Source of the DNA: an uncultured Chlorobiaceae bacterium | Lineage (GTDB): Bacteria > Bacteroidota > Chlorobiia > Chlorobiales > Chlorobiaceae | Direction of reading: 5' to 3' | DNA length: 64,000 nt | NCBI GenBank assembly: GCA_903915955.1 | Contig: CAIWUU010000174.1 | Coordinates: 1 to 64,000, forward strand | Part shown: piece after piece, positions 53,016-62,498 of the stretch | How positions within the stretch are numbered: the first letter of the stretch is position 1 | Layout of the letters: every line of letters starts with the position of its first letter | The notes under the pieces: generated by a model | What the model was told of the DNA's origin: nothing | Databases searched by the model: none | The model's input: the letters and a program-made list of their open reading frames with translations, nothing else | Position numbers and translations under genes: made by a program

Positions 53016-56000
53016 TTACGCTTTTTCCCTGAGCAACTCCACCATCTCATACCCGGCAAGGAAGGTGTGCATGTCAAGCTGTTCTGATGCTTCCAGCCAT
53101 TCGTCCAGTGTGGTTGCCTGATCTCTCAGCAACTCCTGCATGATAAACCAAGCCACGAGCACGCTGAAGCGTTGTTCGCGGAACCAGGTTTTATAGTGAC
53201 GTTCGTCAAATTGCAGCAGACGGCCAAGATGGGGGCGACTGACGCTATTCAGCCTTTTGATAAAAGCCAGCAGACGCTCTTCCGGAGTTTCATCAGCCTC
53301 TGTTTCCGGTTGTGGAGTGAGCAGGCAGGCGAGCAGGTCTGGCAGGTTTTCGCCTGGAATGCCTATCATGCCTGATTCTGGATAGATTGTCCGCAGTGCG
53401 TCGCTCATAAGCCAGTCGTCGATGACGTTCTGATGCAGCGAGTCAGTTGCGGTCAACATCTGTTGCAACGCATTGAGGGTAACCCAATGCCGTGCAAGAG
53501 TCTCGTACTCCGCCCCCCCCTGGCTGCTCAAACCGAGAGCAGTTTGAAGCTTGCGAGCCTCTTTGTTTTTTTTCAGCAACTCAGGAAGCTGGAGCGCCTG
53601 GCTGTAGAGTTCCGTTGCCTCGGCCGCAAGCTCTTCTGGTACCTCGAGCGGTTTTTCCATGAGCTCGCTGAATTGCAGCGCAACTTCGTGGAGCAGTGTG
53701 GCCAAGGTTGTTTCAAACATCTCTTCCACAAGTACAGGCTCTGTTGGAGCAAGTGCAGTGGTAATAATACGGTGGAGTGGCGAGAGGCTCATGGTGAGGG
53801 CTGCCAGCTCGATTGACGGTACGCCGCGCCCGTTGAGTTCCGCAGCAAGCCGGTAATATGGTCTTAGTTTTGAGGGGTAAACCTCCCTGAAATCAAGGAA
53901 AACATTGTATTTGTAGCCATCAATTGCAACATGCATCCCATTGTAGCCGATATCCTGGCAGGAGCGGATAAACTCCAGGCCACTGGCGTGATCCCTGAAG
54001 ACGACATAGCTGTTCTGATTGTGGCTCAGGTTCAGCCCTTCAGAGAGCGAGCTCTGACGGATTTCGCCGTTCTGACGATAGCCGACGGATATTTTAATCC
54101 AGCCAGTCGCCTGCTCAAAGCAGTTGTTGAAGATAACAAGAGCGGTTTCGTTGCCAAGTCGATTGGAATAGGCGAAGATATTCTCATTAACCGTTCCCGA
54201 TGGCGAATAGACATCATAGAGGAAAAAGTTGCGCACCTCTGCAAAGAGTGGACGCCTCTTCATGATCGGGAATATTTCGTGATAGTGCCGCCAGACGAGG
54301 TGCTCGTCCGGTTGCTCATCATAATAGGCTTTCGCGTACTCCATGCCATATTTTTCAGTAAATCCCTCAACCTGTCCATGGCCAAACATCGGCAGGCCCG
54401 GCATGGTGAGCATCATCATGCAGACACCAAAATATTTGTCGCCCCGACCAAACTGGGCAATGGCGGTATCTTCATCAGGGTTGTTCATGAAGTTGACGTA
54501 CCGCTTGAGAATTTCAGCGTCAAACTCCAGCGTGTTCTTGATCAGGTATCGATAATTGGCATTATCCTCTTTTTTGAGCATGTGCATGAAGGCGCTGTTA
54601 TAGACCCGGTGCATCCCAAGGGTGCGGACAAAGTAGCCTTCGAGCATCCAGAATGCTTCGGCAAGCAACAGGGTGTCGGGAACCTCCTGGTGAATGCGGT
54701 CAACTACTTCGCGCCAGAACTCTTCAGGAATGGCCGCATCAAATTCCGCCATACTCATTGAGTGGGAGGATCGTGACGGCACTGCGGCGCTGTGGCCATG
54801 CAGCGGGAACCAGAGGCGCTGGATGTGTCGTTTTGCGAGAACCATGGCCGCATCAAAACGGATAATAGGGAACATTCTGGCGACGTGCAGCACTTGCTGA
54901 ATTACCCCTTCGCGCACCTCGGCACTGAGAAAGTTGAGCTGCGCAGTATCGTTCCACGGCATGTTGGTACCATCATTGCCGTGATAGATGTAGCGCGTGT
55001 CGCCATTCATATAATCAACCCGCTTGAAGGTAACTGCTGCATCGGAGCGGTTCCAGTAGCCATCTTCAAGATAGATGCCATAACGAGGGTCGCTGCTGAG
55101 GTTCGGGCCGTTATAGGAGTAGTTATAGTAAGGCGGAGTGTATGTTGAGAGAAACCAGTCAGGATTGTTTCGTACCAGCTCGGAATCCATTGCAGTATGG
55201 TTCGGTACCATGTCGCTTGCAAGACGAATACCGCGTTGTTTTGCTCTGTGCATCAGGTTCAGATAGCCGTCATAGCCACCGATATCGTCAGAAATATCAT
55301 ATTTCTCAAGAGCATAAGCTGAAGCTTTGGCTTCAGGATTACCATGCAACTGTTTGATTTTCTGTGATGCAAAGCTGCGCTGCCAGAGTCCTATCAGCCA
55401 CAATGCGGTGAACCCCCTATCGGCGATTGTATCAAGCTCCTCATCGGGAATATCCTGCAGGCGATGGACCGGGCGTTGGTAGAGTTTGCTGAGCTGGTCG
55501 AGCCAGACGTAGGTACTTTTTGCGAGCATGACCACTTCCGGCATCCACGATGAGTCAACAGAGTAGTTGGCCGGTGCATTGGCATCATCAAAGGTGTAAT
55601 CGGGGACATGTGCCTCTTTTTCAAACTCATGGCCATCATTGCGGAGCGCCTTTTCTAAAGCGATTTTCTCGAAGAAGAGATATTTGTCTTCATCCTCAAT
55701 AAAATCGATGGCACCGGCAAGCAATCCCCAGAAGGCGGAGTCTTCAAGCAGTTCAGCCCAGTTCAGACGGATATAGCGAAGCTGGTCAAGGATGGAGGTT
55801 GGTGCATGTTTTATTGGACTGATGAGAAGTTCAGCAAGATCAAGATTATCCGGTCCGACAGGCCCCATCTCCTGCATGGAGTTGCGCATGGTCATAATCA
55901 GTTTCCGGTATGCTGTCCCTTTGGTCAGAGGATCAGTCAAAAGATCAGAAAACTGCTGAAGCGCCGGATTCTGATTATTAAGCCAGACAAGAAAAGACTC

Positions 56001-56462
56001 TTGAAGCACTTCCGTTTTATGGCGTTGCGGCTTCAGCCATTCGGTGTTAGCCACTTCTCCGGCATACAATTTTTGTGTTGGAAAAGAGGTAATAAAGTGT
56101 TCCAGGTACTCTCCCGACAGCTCCGGCGAAAGCTGTTCCTGAAATGCGTCAAAGACGTTTTGAAGAAAGTTCGGTTGCCGTAATGTGATGGCTTTTACTA
56201 TAATAGCGTGAAACAGCTCGTGTAGCAGTTTCATCCCGTGTAACTGAGCTGGAAGCACTGCTTTTGCTTCAGAGCCATGCCGTTGCTTCAGGAAATCGTT
56301 GATGACCACAGCCTGTTTTTCTGCTTTTTTCAGGCTTTCCATACCTGAACCGGATAACAGAAGAAATTCAGGATCAGCAAGATGAAAAAGCTCTCTGGCA
56401 TTCCTGTTGACATAAAAGTGTTCTTTGTTCTGCAACACTGGCGGGTTTTGCTTGATGGTCAC
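53016..56462 (-). CDS. Large alpha-amylase family (GH13) protein with long N- and C-terminal extensions
   Basis: 1148 aa; DMVPNHT, FPIIRFDAAM (nucleophile Asp), DTLLLAEAFW (acid/base Glu), VNFMNNPDED. Confidence 0.88.
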   Translation of the reverse strand: MTIKQNPPVLQNKEHFYVNRNARELFHLADPEFLLLSGSGMESLKKAEKQAVVINDFLKQRHGSEAKAVLPAQLHGMKLLHELFHAIIVKAITLRQPNFLQNVFDAFQEQLSPELSGEYLEHFITSFPTQKLYAGEVANTEWLKPQRHKTEVLQESFLVWLNNQNPALQQFSDLLTDPLTKGTAYRKLIMTMRNSMQEMGPVGPDNLDLAELLISPIKHAPTSILDQLRYIRLNWAELLEDSAFWGLLAGAIDFIEDEDKYLFFEKIALEKALRNDGHEFEKEAHVPDYTFDDANAPANYSVDSSWMPEVVMLAKSTYVWLDQLSKLYQRPVHRLQDIPDEELDTIADRGFTALWLIGLWQRSFASQKIKQLHGNPEAKASAYALEKYDISDDIGGYDGYLNLMHRAKQRGIRLASDMVPNHTAMDSELVRNNPDWFLSTYTPPYYNYSYNGPNLSSDPRYGIYLEDGYWNRSDAAVTFKRVDYMNGDTRYIYHGNDGTNMPWNDTAQLNFLSAEVREGVIQQVLHVARMFPIIRFDAAMVLAKRHIQRLWFPLHGHSAAVPSRSSHSMSMAEFDAAIPEEFWREVVDRIHQEVPDTLLLAEAFWMLEGYFVRTLGMHRVYNSAFMHMLKKEDNANYRYLIKNTLEFDAEILKRYVNFMNNPDEDTAIAQFGRGDKYFGVCMMMLTMPGLPMFGHGQVEGFTEKYGMEYAKAYYDEQPDEHLVWRHYHEIFPIMKRRPLFAEVRNFFLYDVYSPSGTVNENIFAYSNRLGNETALVIFNNCFEQATGWIKISVGYRQNGEIRQSSLSEGLNLSHNQNSYVVFRDHASGLEFIRSCQDIGYNGMHVAIDGYKYNVFLDFREVYPSKLRPYYRLAAELNGRGVPSIELAALTMSLSPLHRIITTALAPTEPVLVEEMFETTLATLLHEVALQFSELMEKPLEVPEELAAEATELYSQALQLPELLKKNKEARKLQTALGLSSQGGAEYETLARHWVTLNALQQMLTATDSLHQNVIDDWLMSDALRTIYPESGMIGIPGENLPDLLACLLTPQPETEADETPEERLLAFIKRLNSVSRPHLGRLLQFDERHYKTWFREQRFSVLVAWFIMQELLRDQATTLDEWLEASEQLDMHTFLAGYEMVELLREKA

Positions 56463-56520
56463 TGCGAAAAAAGTTTGAATGTTGTCCAGCGGGTTTGAAT
56501 GGACAGATCTGAAAGCTCAG

Positions 56521-56913
56521 CTATCTGATTTTCTTTTCGAGGTAGCGCTGAAGGTAAGTAAATCCAATATCCTTTACTGAGCGCAGCACTTCAAATCCAA
56601 TGGTGGAAAGGGCGGTTTTACTCTGTGTTGAAAAGTTGTGCGATGGAGCGGGATGTTGTGTGTGCTCCACCCGAATGGAAGTGCTTCTATGGCCTCTCAA
56701 TGTTCTCGTCAGAAGCAGACCGGCTAAAAAAGCTGCCCCCGCCGCTTTACCAGGGTGCGTTCTGATAATGTTTTCCGGAGAAATTTCCTCTTTCAGATTC
56801 ACCGCAAGTTTTCTTGTTCTCATTTTGATCTGCTCCTCCTTTTCCGTAATGGTATTATGCAGCTCTTCTATGCGTGCCTGAATGCCGATTAACGGCTCAT
56901 TTGGTGTAGTCAT
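56521..56913 (-). CDS. Small membrane protein, YqjK/DUF883-style
   Basis: 130 aa; IRTHPGKAAGAAFLAGLLLTR hydrophobic glycine-rich segment; third gene of a membrane-protein trio. Confidence 0.5.
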   Translation of the reverse strand: MTTPNEPLIGIQARIEELHNTITEKEEQIKMRTRKLAVNLKEEISPENIIRTHPGKAAGAAFLAGLLLTRTLRGHRSTSIRVEHTQHPAPSHNFSTQSKTALSTIGFEVLRSVKDIGFTYLQRYLEKKIR

Positions 56914-57313
56914 GGACGGATAAGAGAATTTTCAGGATCAGGTTTTTAAGGAGTAATGGTCTGAATCTTGTGAAAAACAGAAAGCACAAAAGAAAGATAA
57001 AGCTTACCAGAAGATAACCAAGAAAAGGATATCCCAGCAGCTCACCTGCCAGCAGCGCCAGGGTTGTTATAAAGTAACCCGTGCCTATAACCAAGATGAC
57101 ACCGAGTACAACGCTTGCACCAACAAGGGCAAGCGTTTCGGTCATCTCTATCTTGAGCAATTCTATTTTCGCCTCAATAATAGCCACAATATCCTTATAG
57201 GTGGAGGTTGCCGACTCGTCAAGCATTTGCTGTATCCCGCTTTTTTTTTGCTGTACAGGTGTTTGGCCATCACCCTCTCTCTTCTGGCGATTCATCATAG
57301 TCTCTGAAATCAA
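56897..57313 (-). CDS. Phage holin family protein (Holin-X / YqjE-like)
   Basis: 138 aa; STYKDIVAIIEAKIELLKIEMTETLALVGASVVLGVILVIGTGYFITTLALLAGELLGYPFLGYLLVSFIF, two TM hairpin. Confidence 0.7.
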   Translation of the reverse strand: MISETMMNRQKREGDGQTPVQQKKSGIQQMLDESATSTYKDIVAIIEAKIELLKIEMTETLALVGASVVLGVILVIGTGYFITTLALLAGELLGYPFLGYLLVSFIFLLCFLFFTRFRPLLLKNLILKILLSVHDYTK

Positions 57314-57322
57314 TGCCTGTTA

Positions 57323-57589
57323 TCACTTCTTTTTCAGCAAAAGACCGAAAAAAGCGCCAGCTCCCACCGAAAAGAGCATCGCTTGCCCGGGATTTTTTTT
57401 GATATACTCTGTTGCCTTTTCAGCACCTTTCAGCATCAGGGTACCAAACTCACTCTGCTTGAAGCGCGACAACGCCTGATCAAGTGTTTCACTGATCTCT
57501 GATTGTTGTTTTGGAGTTTCATACCGCGGTTCCTCTGTCAACTCCTTCGGCTTGCCGCTGTGTATAGTAACCGGGACTTCCTGTTCCAT
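57323..57589 (-). CDS. DUF883/YqjD-like small membrane protein
   Basis: 88 aa; amphipathic region then YIKKNPGQAMLFSVGAGAFFGLLLKKK C-terminal TM as in YqjD/ElaB proteins. Confidence 0.6.
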   Translation of the reverse strand: MEQEVPVTIHSGKPKELTEEPRYETPKQQSEISETLDQALSRFKQSEFGTLMLKGAEKATEYIKKNPGQAMLFSVGAGAFFGLLLKKK

Positions 57590-57671
57590 AAGCGTTCAAA
57601 AAAATTCACATGAGTTATTATAAGTCTGTGCTGCAAATATATGAAAACAATATGGTCTTTGCATGGTACAC

Positions 57672-58409
57672 TTACTGAAGAAGTCTTCCTCCGTCAACAG
57701 TAATGACCTGTCCGGTGATATAATCGCTCTCAAGGAGAAAAATAATGGTTCGGATAATATCAAGAGGATCACCAAGTCGTTTGAGCGGGATTTTATTGAT
57801 CATCTCTTCCAGCGGTTCAATCTCCTTGTCAGGATGTATGGTGATGGTGCCCGGTGCAATTGAGTTCACAAGAATGTGTGGTGCACAGGTTTTTGCGAAG
57901 ACTCTCGTCAGGTGCTGGATGCCAGCTTTTGATACGGTGTAGGGGGCAAAGTTTCGCCACACAAGGTCAGCAGAGATATCGGTCATGGAGATGATGCGTG
58001 AAACAAACGACTGTTGCTGCATGATGCGTACCGCCTCTTGCATGGTAAAAAAGGTGCCTTTCAGGTTTGTGTCTATCAGGCTGTCCCACTCCTGTTCGGT
58101 AACGTCCGGGAGTGGTGTGCTGAAAAAATTTGATGCACTGGCAATCAACAGGTCAAGCCGTTCAAATTGCTCCCGAAAAGCTGCAAAAGCGTTGCTGATG
58201 TCGGCGGGTTTTGTGACATCGCAGCGGATCATCTGTGATTCCGGGCTTATCCAGCGGATTTTTTCGAGGGTTTGAGCAGCCTTCTCTTCCGACGAGTTCC
58301 AGGTAAAGAAGATGGTATATCCCTGTCCGGCCACTGAAAGCGCAATTTCACCACCGAGCAGGCCTGACGCGCCGGTCATAAAGCATACTTTTTTGCCTGA
58401 ATGGCTCAT
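57672..58409 (-). CDS. SDR family oxidoreductase
   Basis: MTGASGLLGGEIALSVAGQG (Rossmann), NFAPYTVSKAGIQHLTRVFAK (YxxxK), VNSIAPGTI. Confidence 0.94.
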   Translation of the reverse strand: MSHSGKKVCFMTGASGLLGGEIALSVAGQGYTIFFTWNSSEEKAAQTLEKIRWISPESQMIRCDVTKPADISNAFAAFREQFERLDLLIASASNFFSTPLPDVTEQEWDSLIDTNLKGTFFTMQEAVRIMQQQSFVSRIISMTDISADLVWRNFAPYTVSKAGIQHLTRVFAKTCAPHILVNSIAPGTITIHPDKEIEPLEEMINKIPLKRLGDPLDIIRTIIFLLESDYITGQVITVDGGRLLQ

Positions 58410-58582
58410 TGTCGTTGTATAATGGTTGATCCAGCAAACGAAGTTATTACTATTCGAATATGCGCATTGTGACGATCATTACGAATTTTTTCTGTGTTGT
58501 AATGATAGCTGTTTATTGATGGTAGCCCCATGTTTGTCTGCAATTTTTGTGATATTCCTCTTCAATGTCCTCCAATTTTGAA

Positions 58583-59431
58583 CTATGAGGGAGTTATTGA
58601 AACAGCAATATCTGATGGTTTACCGAAATAGAGTGATGACAACACAAGAATATCAACACCGGTTTCTGCATAAGCCGAGGCATTGTCGGCATTGATGCCG
58701 CCTGATGACGAGATCGTGATGCCAGGAGCGTCGTGACGAAGTTGCCTGACGAGCGGGGAGAGCTCTTGAGGAGAGAGCTTGTCAAGCTGAACCACATCAG
58801 CACCTGCAACCGCAATTTTCAGAGCCTCCTCTGCGGTGTCGGCTTCCACAATGATTTTGTGTTCTGGTGTTTTGGTTTTCAGTGTTGCCACGGTTTGCAG
58901 AAAACGGTCGAGTCCACCGATGAATGTTGTATGCTGCCGGAAGACAAGCACAGACTCTGAAAGGCCGAGTCGGTGTGGGAGTGCCCCACCAGCCATGATG
59001 GCCTTGATCGCAACTTTTTTTGTACCGGGAAATGACTTGCGAGTTGAAACGACGTTGATACCAGGATTGATCTCTTTTGCTTGAATGACGATGTTCCTTG
59101 TGCGGGTTGCAATGCCCGATGCATACTCAAGCAGATTCAACGCCACTTTCCACCCGGCATGGAGAGCATCTGCTGTTCCGCTCGCTTTAAGGATGGTGCT
59201 ACCGGCATCAACTGTTGTGCCGCTTTGCAGGCAGAAGGTTACTGAGGCTCCACATTTTTCAAGCACCCGTGCCGCTTCTTCAGAGCAGCAGATCGTTGTT
59301 CTTTCACGGCTGGTAAAGGTGATCATCCCTGATATATTGCCAATGCCGAGCAGGAGTGTTGTCAGATCGCCATAAGGCAGATCCTCTTCGATAAACCGCT
59401 CGATATCGGCATCAGAGAGTTGATAGAGCAT
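58583..59431 (-). CDS. modD: ModD-type NadC-like pyrophosphorylase
   Basis: FIEEDLPYGDLTTLLLGI N-terminus, ALNLLEYASGIATRTRNIV, STRKSFPGTKKVAIKAIMAGGALPHRLGLSESVLVFRQH characteristic of ModD over NadC. Confidence 0.85.
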   Translation of the reverse strand: MLYQLSDADIERFIEEDLPYGDLTTLLLGIGNISGMITFTSRERTTICCSEEAARVLEKCGASVTFCLQSGTTVDAGSTILKASGTADALHAGWKVALNLLEYASGIATRTRNIVIQAKEINPGINVVSTRKSFPGTKKVAIKAIMAGGALPHRLGLSESVLVFRQHTTFIGGLDRFLQTVATLKTKTPEHKIIVEADTAEEALKIAVAGADVVQLDKLSPQELSPLVRQLRHDAPGITISSSGGINADNASAYAETGVDILVLSSLYFGKPSDIAVSITPS

Positions 59432-59758
59432 AATAGTTTTTGTTTAAAAAGGTTTGCAGCGTTCTATGGTTCGAGTGTCACAAGTTGTAAAAGTATATCT
59501 CCCAGAAGAGAGTTTTAAGAATATGAAACATTTGTTCAGATGAAGGACATTCTGTTTATTCTTTTTGACATGGTCTCAAGGTATTGCTTGTTATCCCGGC
59601 TCTGGAATAACCAGGCCTGAACAATGAGTTGGAGCAGAGAGAGAACTCAAAAAGTGTTTGCCATCGGGTATTGTTACCTCCCAAATGGGGGCCGAGGAGC
59701 AGTGTCACGTCTTGAACATTTTTTTTATAAAAAGTAACTATAGCCCAGTCAATAAATT

Positions 59759-60574
59759 ATGAATGAACGTTTTTTTTTGAAACTCCTTTTCGCTCTTTTT
59801 TCAGGGCTTCTTGTTGCAGAGCTGCTTGTTGTGCTGCTGTTTGGCTTCAAGCTGGAGCTGATTGTTTTCTGTTTTGTTGTTGCTGTTGCCATGACGGGCA
59901 TGCTTGTGGTTATGCGGCTTTTGCTGCAACATCGAGCAGAGATTGACTCTGTTTCGTCGCGGCGTGCAAAAGCCAAACGCTCCGATGTGATGCGTGATCG
60001 GCTCAGAGAGTACAGTGTTGATGAGGAGTTTCTTGGCGGTGAGAGTTACACACGGGAAAAAGGAGGCTCTCCGGCAACTTCTGCAGCAGAGTCGCGCAGC
60101 AGTCGCAATCCGTCGGCAAGCGAGTCTACGGTGACGATTGAAGAGGCTATCAAGGCTCACGCAGAGGTGTATGGCGGGCTTGGGGAGTTGCTCCAGATGA
60201 TGGAGAAGATTGACGATGGTGCATTTGGTCATCTTCTGAAAAAAGTCGGATTGTATGAGATTTCTCGTGAAGAGGTGATACTCAAGATCACTCTGATGAT
60301 TGAGGCAGAATCTCCGGCATTGGGAAATGCCGCTGATTTTCAGGGGGAAGAGCCTTGTATTCTGGAGGGGCACACTCTCGATAAAGAGAGTTTTGATGAC
60401 TACATTCGCCGTTGTATGACCGGCGCCGAGGATGATGAAAAATGTGGCGATGGTATTTCCGTTGATCTTGATGACGCGGCTCTTTCGCGAGGAACCGGGA
60501 GTCCGCCAGAGGATTTTGAGCACAACCCAAAATCGGTGATTGCAAGTCTGAAGAGGGCGGGGATGAAGCCATGA
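59759..60574 (+). CDS. Membrane-anchored protein of unknown function
   Basis: 271 aa; two N-terminal TM helices, acidic soluble C-terminal part; 4-nt overlap with next gene. Confidence 0.65.
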   Translation: MNERFFLKLLFALFSGLLVAELLVVLLFGFKLELIVFCFVVAVAMTGMLVVMRLLLQHRAEIDSVSSRRAKAKRSDVMRDRLREYSVDEEFLGGESYTREKGGSPATSAAESRSSRNPSASESTVTIEEAIKAHAEVYGGLGELLQMMEKIDDGAFGHLLKKVGLYEISREEVILKITLMIEAESPALGNAADFQGEEPCILEGHTLDKESFDDYIRRCMTGAEDDEKCGDGISVDLDDAALSRGTGSPPEDFEHNPKSVIASLKRAGMKP

Positions 60575-61371
60575 AGCCGCTCAATAGAGTTGCATTAAGC
60601 AAGGCCAGGTTGCGGCATTTTGCCAAGCTTCACCAAAAAAAGTTCAGGGATTCTGAGGAGCTTTTTCTGGCGGAAGGGCTTCGCACGGTGAGAGAGATTT
60701 GCATGAATTTGCCTGATGAGGAGATGCTTGTTGCTTTGCTCGTCAGGGATGATGAAACAGAGGCTACCCGTTTTGCTGAAGCGTACAAGGGAAAGCTCTT
60801 TTCCGTCACGGAAAAAGAGTGTGCTCAGCTTTCTGGAACCTCAACCCCGCAGGGGATTTTCGGCGTTTTCCGACAGCAGCGGCAGGATGAGCCTGAGGCT
60901 GCGGAAAAGCCCGGGCGATCGCTCATCGTTGCCCTTGATGATCTTCAGGATCCAGGTAATGTCGGTACCATTCTCAGAACGGCGGTATGGTTTGGCGCTG
61001 ATGCCATGATCTGCAGCGTTGGAACTGCCGACCGCTATAATCCCAAAGTGATACGTTCCTGCGCTGGAAGCATTTTTGCTCTCCGCCATTACGGTGTTGG
61101 GCAGCTTCATCAGGAGCTTCGCCGTCTTCAAACGCTCGGCTATTCCATTGTCTGTTCGTCGCTTGAGGGCAAGGATTTCAGGGAATTCGCAGCATGGCCT
61201 GAAAAAGTTGTACTGGTGATAGGCAACGAAGCCAACGGTGTCAGCGAATTGGTAAAAGCACTGGCTGACCTCCTGGTGCGCATTCCTCATGCTGGCGCAC
61301 AGGCGAAGGTCGATTCGCTTAATGCTTCAGTCTCTGCTGCGATTCTGATGGAACGGCTGGTGCTGGGCTGA
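60571..61371 (+). CDS. TrmH/SpoU family RNA 2'-O-methyltransferase
   Basis: LDDLQDPGNVGTILRTAVWFGADAMIC, VLVIGNEANGVS, VDSLNASVSAAILMERL. Confidence 0.95.
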   Translation: MKPLNRVALSKARLRHFAKLHQKKFRDSEELFLAEGLRTVREICMNLPDEEMLVALLVRDDETEATRFAEAYKGKLFSVTEKECAQLSGTSTPQGIFGVFRQQRQDEPEAAEKPGRSLIVALDDLQDPGNVGTILRTAVWFGADAMICSVGTADRYNPKVIRSCAGSIFALRHYGVGQLHQELRRLQTLGYSIVCSSLEGKDFREFAAWPEKVVLVIGNEANGVSELVKALADLLVRIPHAGAQAKVDSLNASVSAAILMERLVLG

Positions 61372-61509
61372 AGGGGTATGTATTAACTACGGATCTTTAT
61401 CGGCAATGATCTGGATAGGTTCGCTCATTATGGTCGAAAAATTGACGTTTGCGTCGAATTTTGTGCGTTGTAGCGAGACGTTTTCTTGCAATGGCGGCTG
61501 CGTACAAAT

Positions 61510-61541
61510 GAACATCCCCGCAACGTTGGCGGGGTTCGTTC
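61510..61541. terminator. Convergent terminator-like hairpin between trmH-like and terC genes
   Basis: CCCCGC-AACGTTG(G)-GCGGGG core with flanking GAAC/GTTC complementarity. Confidence 0.5.
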
Positions 61542-61558
61542 AAAAATGGATTTTTTGT

Positions 61559-62317
61559 TTACCCGTTCTCCCCGTCGATATTCATGGTTGGATGCAGATG
61601 CACCGGCTTCGCAGATTTTTTGCGCAGGCTGATATTCAGCATCTCGACAGCGACTGAGAAGGTCATGGCGAAGTAGATGTATCCTTTGGGAATTTCAAAT
61701 CCAACACCCTCGGCAAGCAAGGTGACGCCCACAAGAATCAGAAAGCTGAGCGCGAGCATCTTGATGGTCGGGTGAGCTTCAACATAATCACTGATAGCCT
61801 TGGCACCCAGCATCATGATGCCAATCGAGATCATGATGGCGATGACCATCACCTGAACATCTTCGGCAAGGCCTACTGCGGTAATAACTGAGTCAAGCGA
61901 AAAGACAATATCAATGACCGCTATTTGCAGCATGGTGAGGATAAAGGCTTTTCCGGAAGCCGCTCCTGAGCCCTCTTCCTCTGCACCCTCAAGGCTCTGG
62001 TGAATTTCATGGGTACTTTTTGCCAGCAGAAAGAGTCCACCACCAAGCAGAATCAGGTCACGACCTGAAAAGGTGTGGCTGAGCAGGGTAAAAAGGCCGG
62101 TTGTCAAACTCATCACCCAGCTTATTGAGAGCAAGAGGGCAACTCTCGTGAACATGGCAAGTCCGAGGCCAATGACCCGTCCTTTGCTCTGCTGCTCTTT
62201 TGGCAGGCGCCCGACGATGATTGAGATGAAAATAATGTTGTCAATGCCGAGAACTATCTCCAGAGCCGTTAATGTTGCCAATGCAATCCAGGCTTCTGGC
62301 TGCGTGATCCATTCCAT
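61559..62317 (-). CDS. TerC family integral membrane protein
   Basis: LEIVLGIDNIIFISIIVGRLP; IAVIDIVFSLDSVITAVGLAEDV; FLILVGVTLLAEG. Confidence 0.95.
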   Translation of the reverse strand: MEWITQPEAWIALATLTALEIVLGIDNIIFISIIVGRLPKEQQSKGRVIGLGLAMFTRVALLLSISWVMSLTTGLFTLLSHTFSGRDLILLGGGLFLLAKSTHEIHQSLEGAEEEGSGAASGKAFILTMLQIAVIDIVFSLDSVITAVGLAEDVQVMVIAIMISIGIMMLGAKAISDYVEAHPTIKMLALSFLILVGVTLLAEGVGFEIPKGYIYFAMTFSVAVEMLNISLRKKSAKPVHLHPTMNIDGENG

Positions 62318-62498
62318 AAAAAGTCAGATTAGAGTAACTGTTGCTGAAAAAGCTTATTCTTATATGTAATGTACGGAACGGATTGTGCTCTGCCAAAAAA
62401 CACTCATCCGACGTACTCTTCTCTCCACGACATTGTAGTCGAAAGCCCTTGATATGGCAGGAGAGCAAGGATAATGCTGCACGATATACATCCTTTCT

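Noticed and set aside
53931-54761. 276-aa antisense ORF within the GH13 gene
   Set aside because: Opposite a conserved catalytic domain; mirror-frame artefact.
56897-57313. Holin-like protein as evidence of a prophage
   Set aside because: No other phage genes nearby; the YqjE-like holin family is a common chromosomal membrane protein.
59432-59758. 327-bp spacer upstream of modD considered as a riboswitch (for example molybdenum cofactor type)
   Set aside because: Only a weak CTCCC-AAAT-GGGGG hairpin is visible by eye and nothing matches a known motif; an Infernal/Rfam scan would be needed.
59801-60523. 240-aa antisense ORF opposite the unknown membrane protein
   Set aside because: The plus-strand ORF has clear TM helices and couples to trmH; the antisense translation is His/Asn-rich and not protein-like.
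61406-61657. 83-aa plus-strand ORF downstream of the trmH-like gene
   Set aside because: Spans a terminator-like hairpin and overlaps the terC 3' end in antisense; not protein-like.
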